From contig CABUVF010000142.1 of NCBI GenBank assembly GCA_902494945.1, positions 1-5,607 on the forward strand: DNA of 5,607 bases. The letters are read 5' to 3'. The translations under genes and the position numbers were made by a program. Positions within the stretch are counted from its first letter, which is position 1. The number at the start of each line of letters is the position of its first letter. The notes below the pieces were generated by a model. The model was not told the origin of the DNA. It ran no database searches and saw only the letters and a program-made list of their open reading frames with translations. The stretch is from an uncultured Collinsella sp. (GTDB lineage Bacteria; Actinomycetota; Coriobacteriia; Coriobacteriales; Coriobacteriaceae). Positions 1 through 5,600 of the stretch are shown in pieces.

Positions 1-951
1 GGTTTGCTGCCGGCATATCTGATCGTCGGTACCGACGGAGTTAAGCGCGACCACGCCGTCTCGCGTATGAAAGCGCGTCTGGAAAAGTCGGGTATGGTCG
101 AGTTCAACCTCGACGAGCGAGACATGACCAAGGACCCCGATATCGAGTCCATTATCGGATCGCTTAACACCTTTCCGATGGGCAGCGAGTTTCGTCTGGT
201 AATCCTCGATGGCTGCTCAAAGCTCGCCAAGGCGGTCTCGGAGCCGCTCGTTGGGTATCTGGCGAGTCCCAGCCCAACAACGGTCTGCCTCATCATCGCC
301 GACTCACTTGCCAAGAATACGCGCCTGTATAAGGCAATCGCCAAGATCGACAAGAAGGCTATCGTCGATTGCTCGGGTACCAAGCGCTGGGAACTGCCGC
401 GCCGTGTTCAGCAGATGGCGACGCAGCGCGGTAAGTCGATTTCGACGGCGGCCGCCGAGGAGCTCGTCTCGCGTTCGGGCGAAAACACGCGCATGCTCGA
501 TAACGACTTGGCTAAGCTTGCCCAGATGGTCGAGTCGCCCCAGATTGAACTTGCCGATGTTGAGCGCTGGATTGTACGTACGGCCGAGGTCCAACCCTGG
601 GACTTCCTCAACGCCGTCTCGGCTCGCGATATGCGGCGTTCGCTCGAGCTCTTTAAGCTCCTGCCCTCCAAGAGCTACGTGTGGACTTACACATTGCTGT
701 GCGGTCGCATTCGCGAGCTTATCGTCGCCAAGGCGCTCGACGCGCGTGGGCAGGGTCGCGAGCTGGCCGCAACGCTCAAGCTCCAGTCCTGGCAGGTCAA
801 GAATCACCTTACCTGGGCGCGTCGTTTTTCGATGACCGAGCTCATCGCAGCGCTCGAGGGTGCCGTTGATGTGGAGCTCGCGCTCAAGGGTTCGGCCGAT
901 TCTCAGACGGCGCTTTTGCTCTGGATTACGGATATCTTGAGAAAATCGTGA
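1..951 (+). CDS. holA: DNA polymerase III delta subunit (clamp-loader subunit), 5'-partial
   Basis: HolA is the delta subunit of the DnaX clamp-loader complex. It binds the beta sliding clamp and opens it so that it can be loaded on primed DNA at the fork. The N-terminus shows the family's opening strand, PAYLIVGTD, without a working Walker A loop, as expected for delta. The middle has the WDFLNAVSARDMRRSLELF helix that leads into the C-terminal collar domain, and the end matches the family (RRFSMTELIAALEGAVDVELALKGSAD, then a hydrophobic LLLWITDIL helix). About 316 residues are visible against a usual 320-345, so only a short N-terminus is probably missing. The frame is open to base 1. A TTG at position 4 could be a start, but no ribosome binding site lies in the window, so I treat the gene as partial. 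It ends with TGA at 949-951 followed at once by a second in-frame TGA. No convincing terminator follows. Confidence 0.9.
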   Translation, partial: GLLPAYLIVGTDGVKRDHAVSRMKARLEKSGMVEFNLDERDMTKDPDIESIIGSLNTFPMGSEFRLVILDGCSKLAKAVSEPLVGYLASPSPTTVCLIIADSLAKNTRLYKAIAKIDKKAIVDCSGTKRWELPRRVQQMATQRGKSISTAAAEELVSRSGENTRMLDNDLAKLAQMVESPQIELADVERWIVRTAEVQPWDFLNAVSARDMRRSLELFKLLPSKSYVWTYTLLCGRIRELIVAKALDARGQGRELAATLKLQSWQVKNHLTWARRFSMTELIAALEGAVDVELALKGSADSQTALLLWITDILRKS

Positions 952-1000
952 TGATACCTGCCTATTTGACAAATTCGTTCTATCCCTTTGAGAGGGAGCG

Positions 1001-1016
1001 TGCTATAGTAGGCGCT
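1001..1016 (+). promoter_or_regulatory. Extended -10 promoter of rpsT
   Basis: TGCTATAGT at 1001-1009 is an extended -10 element (TGn followed by TATAGT, 5 of 6 matches to TATAAT). Transcription would start near 1016, giving a leader of about 69 bases. No good -35 hexamer sits 16-19 bases upstream. A perfect TTGACA exists at 966-971, but 32 bases separate it from TATAGT, too far for ordinary sigma-70 spacing. The discriminator after the box (AGGCGC) is GC-rich, a property often linked to growth-rate or stringent control of ribosomal promoters in other bacteria. Applying that here is inference. Confidence 0.6.
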
Positions 1017-1020
1017 TGCA

Positions 1021-1047
1021 TGACCTCACCGTGTCTCAGAGGTGTCA
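1021..1047 (+). promoter_or_regulatory. Possible hairpin in the rpsT mRNA leader
   Basis: Two overlapping foldings are visible. CACC (1027-1030) can pair with GGTG (1041-1044), extended by TGA (1021-1023) with TCA (1045-1047) across a 3-base bulge. Alternatively CCTC (1024-1027) pairs with GAGG (1039-1042 region). The stem is short and imperfect. Its location at the very 5' end of the predicted transcript would suit an mRNA-stabilising or autoregulatory structure, but this is inference. S20 is known to control its own translation in E. coli through its leader and start codon. Confidence 0.25.
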
Positions 1048-1059
1048 TACATTTTTTGC

Positions 1060-1081
1060 AAGGAACTCGAAAGGAACTCCA
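1060..1081 (+). repeat. Tandem 11-bp repeat carrying two copies of the rpsT Shine-Dalgarno
   Basis: AAGGAACTCGA (1060-1070) is followed directly by AAGGAACTCCA (1071-1081), which differs at one position. Each copy carries AAGGA, complementary to the 3' end of 16S rRNA. The second copy ends 9 bases before the GTG at 1085 and should be the working ribosome binding site. The first lies 20 bases away, too far for normal initiation. Confidence 0.85.
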
Positions 1082-1084
1082 GAA

Positions 1085-1351
1085 GTGGCAAACATCAAGT
1101 CTCAGAAGAAGCGTATCCGCACCAATGAGGCAGCTCGCATGCGTAACAAGGCTGTCAAGTCCGAGCTCAAGACGCTGACCAAGCACGTCCAGTCCGCCGT
1201 CGCCGAGGGCGACGCCGAGAAGGCCCAGGCTGCCCTCAAGACCGTCACCAAGCGTCTCGACATGGCTGCCGCCAAGCATGTTATCCACAAGAACCAGGCT
1301 TCCAACCGCAAGTCCGGTCTTGCCAAGCTCGTGAACAGCATCAACGCCTAA
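1085..1351 (+). CDS. rpsT: 30S ribosomal protein S20
   Basis: S20 is a primary 16S rRNA-binding protein of the small subunit body, made of three long basic helices. The product is 88 residues, the normal family size. It begins MANIKSQKKRIRTNE and carries the conserved RNKAVKSELKT, HVIHKNQASNRKS and final LAKLVNSI segments, with the expected excess of Lys and Arg. The frame stays open upstream to a TTG at 1016, but the start is set at GTG 1085 because the family N-terminus MANIKSQ begins exactly there, an AAGGA ribosome binding site lies 9 bases before it, and the predicted transcript begins only near 1016. The non-ATG start is notable because E. coli rpsT also uses a weak start (UUG) that is needed for its translational autoregulation. 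The gene appears to be its own transcription unit, with a promoter near 1001 and a strong terminator at 1386-1422. Confidence 0.97.
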   Translation: MANIKSQKKRIRTNEAARMRNKAVKSELKTLTKHVQSAVAEGDAEKAQAALKTVTKRLDMAAAKHVIHKNQASNRKSGLAKLVNSINA

Positions 1352-1385
1352 GTTGTAAATTTCACACCACACAGATTACGCGCAT

Positions 1386-1422
1386 AAATGGAGCCTGTTT
1401 TATGGAACAGGCTCCATTTTTT
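1386..1422 (+). terminator. Intrinsic (Rho-independent) terminator of rpsT
   Basis: Bases 1386-1399 pair perfectly with 1406-1419 (14 base pairs, GC-rich core GGAGCCTG/CAGGCTCC) around the 6-base loop TTATGG, and the run TTTTTT fills 1417-1422. It lies 35 bases after the rpsT stop. On the minus strand the trailing T run would be only TTT, so the element probably acts mainly on rightward transcription. It should insulate lepA from rpsT. An ATG at 1388, in the lepA frame, lies inside the left arm and is not a plausible start. Confidence 0.95.
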
Positions 1423-1434
1423 GTACCGCTCGGG

Positions 1435-1447
1435 TAAGATAGTCCGC
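1435..1447 (+). promoter_or_regulatory. Putative -10 box of a leaderless lepA transcript
   Basis: TAAGAT at 1435-1440 fits the TAnnnT -10 pattern. Its last base is separated from the lepA ATG by seven bases (1441-1447), which places the expected transcription start on or next to the A of ATG at 1448. No Shine-Dalgarno sequence is visible between the terminator and the ATG, which fits leaderless initiation, a common mode in actinobacteria. There is no recognisable -35 box; the region where it would lie is the right arm of the rpsT terminator. The promoter is inferred from geometry only. Confidence 0.5.
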
Positions 1448-3259
1448 ATGAATACTTCAATTGACATTTCCCACATCCGCAACTTCTCAATCGTTGCGCA
1501 CATCGACCATGGCAAGTCCACGATCAGTGACCGCATCCTCGAGCTCACCCATACCGTCGACGAACGCGACATGGAGTCGCAGCTGCTCGACACCATGGAT
1601 ATCGAGCGCGAGCGCGGCATTACGATCAAGTCCAATGCCGTCCGCGTTTCCTATGACGCCGACGATGGTGAGACGTATCAGTTCAATCTGATCGATACGC
1701 CGGGCCACGTTGACTTTACCTATGAGGTCTCGCGCTCGCTGGCAGCCTGTGAGGGCGCGGTACTCGTTGTCGACGCCACGCAGGGCGTCGAGGCGCAGAC
1801 CGTTTCCAACGCGACGCTCGCCATGAACGCCAATCTGGACATTGTGCCGGCCATCAACAAGATCGACCTGCCCTCGGCCCATCCCGATGAGGTTAAGACC
1901 GAGATCGAGGATGACCTGGCGATCCCTGCCGATGATGCTGTGTGCGTCTCGGGCAAGACCGGCGAGGGCATTCACGATCTGCTGGAGTCCATTGTCTTTT
2001 TGATTTCGCCGCCTAAGGGCGATGCAAACGCTCCGCTCAAAGCGCTCATTTTGGATTCGTACTTTGACGAGTATCGCGGTGTGGTGGCTACGGTGCGCGT
2101 CTTCGATGGTTCCATCAAAAAGGGCGATACCCTGCTTATGATGCAAGCCAAGGGCGACTTTTTGGTCGACGGCGTGGGCGTCAAGCGTCCTGCCGAGACC
2201 CCGGTCGACGCGCTGACGGTCGGCGAGGTCGGATATGTGGTCACGGGCTTGAAGGATCCCGAGGCCGTTCGCGTGGGCGATACCCTTACGTGGGCGTCGA
2301 ACCCCTGCCCCGAGCCGCTTCCCGGTTATCGCGAGGCCAAGCCCATGGTCTATACGGGCCTGTTCCCGATCGACAACAAGGACTACGAGAACCTGCGTGA
2401 CGCGCTCGATAAACTGCACGTCAACGACCCGTCGTTGGTGTGGGAGCCCGAGACCTCGGTGGCGCTCGGCTTCGGCTTCCGCGTGGGCTTCCTGGGCCTG
2501 CTGCACATGGAAGTCGTCAAGGAACGCCTGGAGCGCGAGTTCAACCTGGACCTCATTGCCACGAGTCCCTCGGTTGATTATCACGTCTACAAGACCGACG
2601 GCGAAATGATCGATGTCCGCAGTCCGCAGGACCTTCCCGAGGCCACACGCATCGATCGTATCGAGGAACCCTACCTCAAGGCAAAGATCATCTGCCCGCC
2701 TGAGTACACGGGTGCCGTCATGCAGCTCGCCATCGAGCACCGCGGCGTCACAACCGACATGATCCACCTGACGAGCAAATCGGTCGAGATGCGCTTCGAT
2801 ATGCCGCTCGCCGAGCTCATCTTGGACTTCTTCGATCAGCTCAAGAGCCGCACCAAGGGCTATGCCTCGCTCGACTACGAGTTCAACGAATATCGCCCCT
2901 CCGAGCTCGTCAAGCTCGACATTCTGCTTTCGGGCGACGAAGTGGACGCGCTGTCGTTTATCGTGCACAAGGATAAGGCATATGGCCTGGCCCGTGGCCT
3001 GTGCGACAAGCTCAAGGAGATCATCCCGCGTCAGCTGTTCGAGGTGCCCATCCAGGGTGCTATCGGCAACAAGATCATCGCCCGTTCCACCGTCAAGGCG
3101 CGTCGCAAGGACGTTCTTGCTAAGTGCTACGGCGGCGATATCTCGCGTAAGCGCAAGCTGCTCGAGAAGCAGAAAGAGGGCAAGAAGCGTATGAAGGCCA
3201 TCGGATCGGTCGAGGTCCCGCAGGAGGCCTTTATGGCGATCCTCAAGGTGGACGAGTAG
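1448..3259 (+). CDS. lepA: Elongation factor 4 (ribosome-associated translational GTPase LepA)
   Basis: LepA/EF4 is a GTPase related to EF-G that binds the ribosome. It has been linked to back-translocation, recovery of stalled ribosomes and small-subunit biogenesis. All G motifs are present: AHIDHGKST (residues 18-25), RGITI (56-60), DTPGH with the catalytic His (83-87), NKID (137-140) and SGKTG (168-172). GFRVGFLGLLHMEVV near residue 343 marks the EF-G-like domain III. The EF4-specific C-terminal domain begins near residue 490 and contains the basic RKDVLAKCYGGDISRKRK stretch. Length is 603 residues against about 600 for the family, so the protein is complete. The start is ATG 1448. An in-frame ATG at 1388 would add 20 residues but lies inside the rpsT terminator stem. 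The gene opens an operon: dusB begins 4 bases after its TAG stop. Confidence 0.97.
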   Translation: MNTSIDISHIRNFSIVAHIDHGKSTISDRILELTHTVDERDMESQLLDTMDIERERGITIKSNAVRVSYDADDGETYQFNLIDTPGHVDFTYEVSRSLAACEGAVLVVDATQGVEAQTVSNATLAMNANLDIVPAINKIDLPSAHPDEVKTEIEDDLAIPADDAVCVSGKTGEGIHDLLESIVFLISPPKGDANAPLKALILDSYFDEYRGVVATVRVFDGSIKKGDTLLMMQAKGDFLVDGVGVKRPAETPVDALTVGEVGYVVTGLKDPEAVRVGDTLTWASNPCPEPLPGYREAKPMVYTGLFPIDNKDYENLRDALDKLHVNDPSLVWEPETSVALGFGFRVGFLGLLHMEVVKERLEREFNLDLIATSPSVDYHVYKTDGEMIDVRSPQDLPEATRIDRIEEPYLKAKIICPPEYTGAVMQLAIEHRGVTTDMIHLTSKSVEMRFDMPLAELILDFFDQLKSRTKGYASLDYEFNEYRPSELVKLDILLSGDEVDALSFIVHKDKAYGLARGLCDKLKEIIPRQLFEVPIQGAIGNKIIARSTVKARRKDVLAKCYGGDISRKRKLLEKQKEGKKRMKAIGSVEVPQEAFMAILKVDE

Positions 3260-3263
3260 GTCC

Positions 3264-4307
3264 ATGGCGCTTTCTGATTACAGCAAGCGGCTGCTGGGTG
3301 CCTATGCCGAGCAGCCGTTCCTTATGGCTCCCATGGCGGGCGTGACCGACCCCGCCTATCGCATCATGTGTCGCCGCCGCGGTGCCAACCTTGCCTACAG
3401 CGAGATGGTGAGCGTGGCGGGTCTTGCCTATGCCAGCAACAAGACCTGGCGCCTGGTGCTACCGGCCGACGAGGAGCAGCAGATTTGCGTGCAGCTCTTT
3501 GGCTCCAAGCCCGAGCAGTTTGCGAGCGCCGTCGTCGCCGTCGAGGAGCGCGTTGGCGATCGCCTGTCGCTCATCGATATCAATATGGCATGCCCCGCCC
3601 GCAAGGTTGGCACCAAGGGCGAGGGTGCGGCGCTCATGCGCACGCCCGACCTGGCGGAGAAGATCGTCGAGGCCACGGTTGGCGCGGCGCACGTGCCCGT
3701 GACCGTCAAGATTCGCAAGGGCTTTTATGCCGAGGACCGCAATGCCGCGACATTTGCCCAGATGCTTGAGAGTGCAGGGGCTGCCGCAGTCGCCGTGCAT
3801 GGTCGTTGCGCCACGCAGCTCTACACGGGCCAGGCCGATTGGTCGGTCGTCGATGAGGTTGCCGACGCTGTCGAGATTCCCGTGATTGGTTCGGGCGATG
3901 TGTTCTCGGCCGAGGACGCTGCTGAGCATCTGCACGGCTCGGGTGCCAGCGCGGTGTTTATCGCGCGCGGCATCTACGGCAATCCGTGGGTGTTCGGCGA
4001 TGCCCGAGCCCTTGCACTCGATGGCACGCCGGTTCCTTCTCGCTTCTCGGTCGAGCGCCTGGAGGCTCTGCGCGAGCACCTGACGTTGACGCACGAGCTT
4101 CTGCCGCTCATGTCGCGTGCTCGCACGTACGCAAGCTGGTACTTAAAGGGCATGCCCCATGCCGCCGCCTGGCGCGCTCAGGTGGTGCGTTGCTCTACGT
4201 ACGAGGAGTTTATGGCGCTGGTCGATGATATCGAGCGCGACGTGGTGGCCTGCGAGGCCGCGCTTGCCGCCGGCGAGTCGGTGCCTGCTCATCCGCTGGA
4301 GGCCTAA
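3264..4307 (+). CDS. dusB: tRNA-dihydrouridine synthase (DusB/NifR3 type)
   Basis: Dus enzymes use FMN and NADPH to reduce uridine to dihydrouridine in tRNA. The 347-residue protein has the usual two parts. The N-terminal TIM barrel holds MAPMAGVTD (21-29, FMN site), QLFGS (77-81), DINMACP with catalytic Cys110, the FMN-contacting Lys149 in TVKIRKGF, VHGR with His179, TGQADW (188-193), GSGDV (209-213) and ARGIYGNPW (234-242, phosphate site). The C-terminal helical tRNA-binding domain includes ARTYASWYLKGMP. Two motifs are slightly unusual: NMACP where the family normally has a Gly before the Cys, and HGRC where HGRT is usual. The ATG is 4 bases after the lepA stop with only a weak ribosome binding site (AGTAGG), which suggests translational coupling. 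Assignment to the DusB subgroup rather than another Dus is from overall motif likeness. Confidence 0.92.
   Translation: MALSDYSKRLLGAYAEQPFLMAPMAGVTDPAYRIMCRRRGANLAYSEMVSVAGLAYASNKTWRLVLPADEEQQICVQLFGSKPEQFASAVVAVEERVGDRLSLIDINMACPARKVGTKGEGAALMRTPDLAEKIVEATVGAAHVPVTVKIRKGFYAEDRNAATFAQMLESAGAAAVAVHGRCATQLYTGQADWSVVDEVADAVEIPVIGSGDVFSAEDAAEHLHGSGASAVFIARGIYGNPWVFGDARALALDGTPVPSRFSVERLEALREHLTLTHELLPLMSRARTYASWYLKGMPHAAAWRAQVVRCSTYEEFMALVDDIERDVVACEAALAAGESVPAHPLEA
4298..4302 (+). promoter_or_regulatory. Shine-Dalgarno of hemW inside the end of dusB
   Basis: GGAGG lies in the last codons of dusB, seven bases before the GTG at 4310. It supports this GTG as the hemW start and indicates initiation by ribosomes finishing dusB. 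Confidence 0.75.
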
Positions 4308-4309
4308 CG

Positions 4310-5542
4310 GTGGCCGTTACCGCGCTGTACGTGCACGTGCCGTTTTGCGCTCAAAAGTGCCGGTACTGCGACTTTGACTCGCGCAGCTTTGCTGCGTGTG
4401 ATTTGGATGCCGCGCTCGATTCGTATTTTGAGCAGTTGTATGCGCGCCTCGATTCCTTTAGCGACGCCGGGGCGCTTGCGCAGGTCCGCACGGTCTATAC
4501 TGGCGGCGGCACGCCATCGCTGGCAGGGGAGCGCCTGGTGGAACTTGCCTGGCGTATCTCCATGTGGTGCAAACCCGTTGAATTTACTTGCGAAGCCAAT
4601 CCTGAGTCCCTGACCGCTGAGCTCGCCACCGCGCTTGCCGAGGCGGGTGTCACGCGCATCTCTCTGGGCGTGCAAACCCTCGACAATACCGAGCTGGCTG
4701 CTATTGGCCGCATTCACGATGCCAATCGGGCACTTGCGGCTATCGCGACGGTGAAGGATGTTGGGCTCGATGTGTCGTGCGACCTTATGTGCGGGCTTCC
4801 CGGACAGACTATGGCGAGCTGGCAGCACACGCTCGATGGCGTGCTTGAGGCGGCCCCGCACCATGTGTCGGTCTATCCGCTCACGCTCGAGGAGGGCACG
4901 CCGCTTTACCGCATGGTGTGCCGTGACGAGTCGCTTGAGCCCGATGAGGATTTCCAGGCCGCATGCATGGACGTTGCGCGCCAGCGGCTGAGTTCGGCCG
5001 GCTACCATCCGTATGAGGTGGCGAGCTACGCGCTCGATGGGCATGAATGTGCCCATAATATCGCCTACTGGACTGGTCGGGGCTACCTGGGCCTGGGTCG
5101 TTCTGCCGCGGGCATGCTCGACGACGAGGATTTCGACCGCTTGGCTGGACTGTTTCCCGGCGTGGCTCCCCGTGGTGACTTTCACCGCGTGCGTTTGGTA
5201 CAACGCGACGATGCCGCGACTATGTTTGATGCCGAGTATCTGTCGCGGCGCGAGGCGGCGGCCGAGGACCTGATGCTCGCTTGTCGCATGACGCGCGGTG
5301 TTGATTCCGACCTGTTGGTTCGCGCGTCTCGTGTCATCCCTGCCGATGAACTGGCAGCGGCTTGTGATCGCGCTCTTGAGCTTGGGCTTGCCACTTGGGT
5401 GCCCGAGCACGGTGATACCCATGCGGGGCCTATCGCCTCTGTCGATGTCATCGCTGGCCGCACCTGTGCCCGTCTGGCGCCGACCCATCTGGGCTGGCTC
5501 GATGGAAATGTTCTGTTCGAGCTGTTTTGGGATCTAGCTTAG
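4310..5542 (+). CDS. hemW: Radical SAM heme chaperone HemW (HemN-like, not coproporphyrinogen dehydrogenase)
   Basis: HemW is a radical-SAM-family protein that binds heme and passes it to client proteins. It is often misnamed coproporphyrinogen III oxidase. The 410-residue protein has the [4Fe-4S] motif CAQKCRYC (Cys13, Cys17, Cys20), followed by Asp21-Phe22. True HemN has a fourth Cys at the place of Phe22, so its absence favours HemW. Other family motifs are YTGGGTPS (63-70), EANPESLT (95-102), RISLGVQ (116-122), DLMCGLPGQ (158-166), the heme-linked HNxxYW motif (His249, Trp254) and AEDLMLACRMTRGVD (318-332). The C-terminus LAPTHLGWLDGNVLFELF is the usual RLT..G.L..N ending. One oddity is GLGRSAAG (261-268), where the family usually has a His near GAHS/GAHG. 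The GTG start is two bases after the dusB stop and has a good GGAGG site, so hemW belongs to the lepA-dusB operon. Confidence 0.92.
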   Translation: MAVTALYVHVPFCAQKCRYCDFDSRSFAACDLDAALDSYFEQLYARLDSFSDAGALAQVRTVYTGGGTPSLAGERLVELAWRISMWCKPVEFTCEANPESLTAELATALAEAGVTRISLGVQTLDNTELAAIGRIHDANRALAAIATVKDVGLDVSCDLMCGLPGQTMASWQHTLDGVLEAAPHHVSVYPLTLEEGTPLYRMVCRDESLEPDEDFQAACMDVARQRLSSAGYHPYEVASYALDGHECAHNIAYWTGRGYLGLGRSAAGMLDDEDFDRLAGLFPGVAPRGDFHRVRLVQRDDAATMFDAEYLSRREAAAEDLMLACRMTRGVDSDLLVRASRVIPADELAAACDRALELGLATWVPEHGDTHAGPIASVDVIAGRTCARLAPTHLGWLDGNVLFELFWDLA

Positions 5543-5552
5543 GCCGCTCGGG

Positions 5553-5565
5553 TAGAATTACCGGA
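5553..5565 (+). promoter_or_regulatory. Putative -10 box for the gene starting at 5601
   Basis: TAGAAT at 5553-5558 matches TATAAT at 5 of 6 positions and sits in the same CCGCTCGGG context as the box before lepA. Transcription would start near 5565, giving a leader of about 36 bases. No convincing -35 is present at normal spacing. A second AT-rich stretch, TATATA at 5567-5572, is an alternative -10. Confidence 0.4.
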
Positions 5566-5574
5566 ATATATACG

Positions 5575-5591
5575 CTGCTGTGAGCAGGAGG
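5575..5591 (+). promoter_or_regulatory. Ribosome binding site with a small abutting hairpin
   Basis: AGGAGG at 5586-5591 is a near-perfect Shine-Dalgarno, nine bases before the ATG at 5601. CTGCT (5575-5579) can pair with AGCAG (5583-5587) around the loop GTG, and this stem covers the first two bases of the Shine-Dalgarno. The site is clear; any regulatory effect of the hairpin is speculative. Confidence 0.6.
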
Positions 5592-5600
5592 TTGCCGCGC

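Noticed and set aside
304..972. A 222-codon open frame on the minus strand opposite holA
   Set aside because: Compositional shadow of holA; the protein resembles nothing I know and the holA assignment explains the region.
983..997. The TCCCT/AGGGA hairpin as a terminator of holA
   Set aside because: The stem has only 5 base pairs and no following T-run, and it lies upstream of the rpsT -10 box.
1016..1084. N-terminal extension of S20 from the in-frame TTG at 1016
   Set aside because: It would start at the predicted transcription start with no ribosome binding site, and the family N-terminus MANIKSQ begins at the GTG at 1085.
1487..3265. A 592-codon open frame on the minus strand opposite lepA
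   Set aside because: It mirrors lepA codon by codon. GC-rich codon use avoids TTA, CTA and TCA on the coding strand, which removes stops from the complementary frame. The translated sequence has no recognisable domain, and the + strand gene is certain.
4304..5488. A 394-codon open frame on the minus strand opposite hemW
   Set aside because: Same compositional shadow. It spans nearly the whole of hemW, has no family motifs and no clear ribosome binding site.
5543..5600. A terminator after hemW, or a CIRCE or HAIR heat-shock operator before the next gene
   Set aside because: No GC-rich stem with a T-run is present, and neither TTAGCACTC/GAGTGCTAA nor CTTGAGT/ACTCAAG half-sites can be found, so I report neither.
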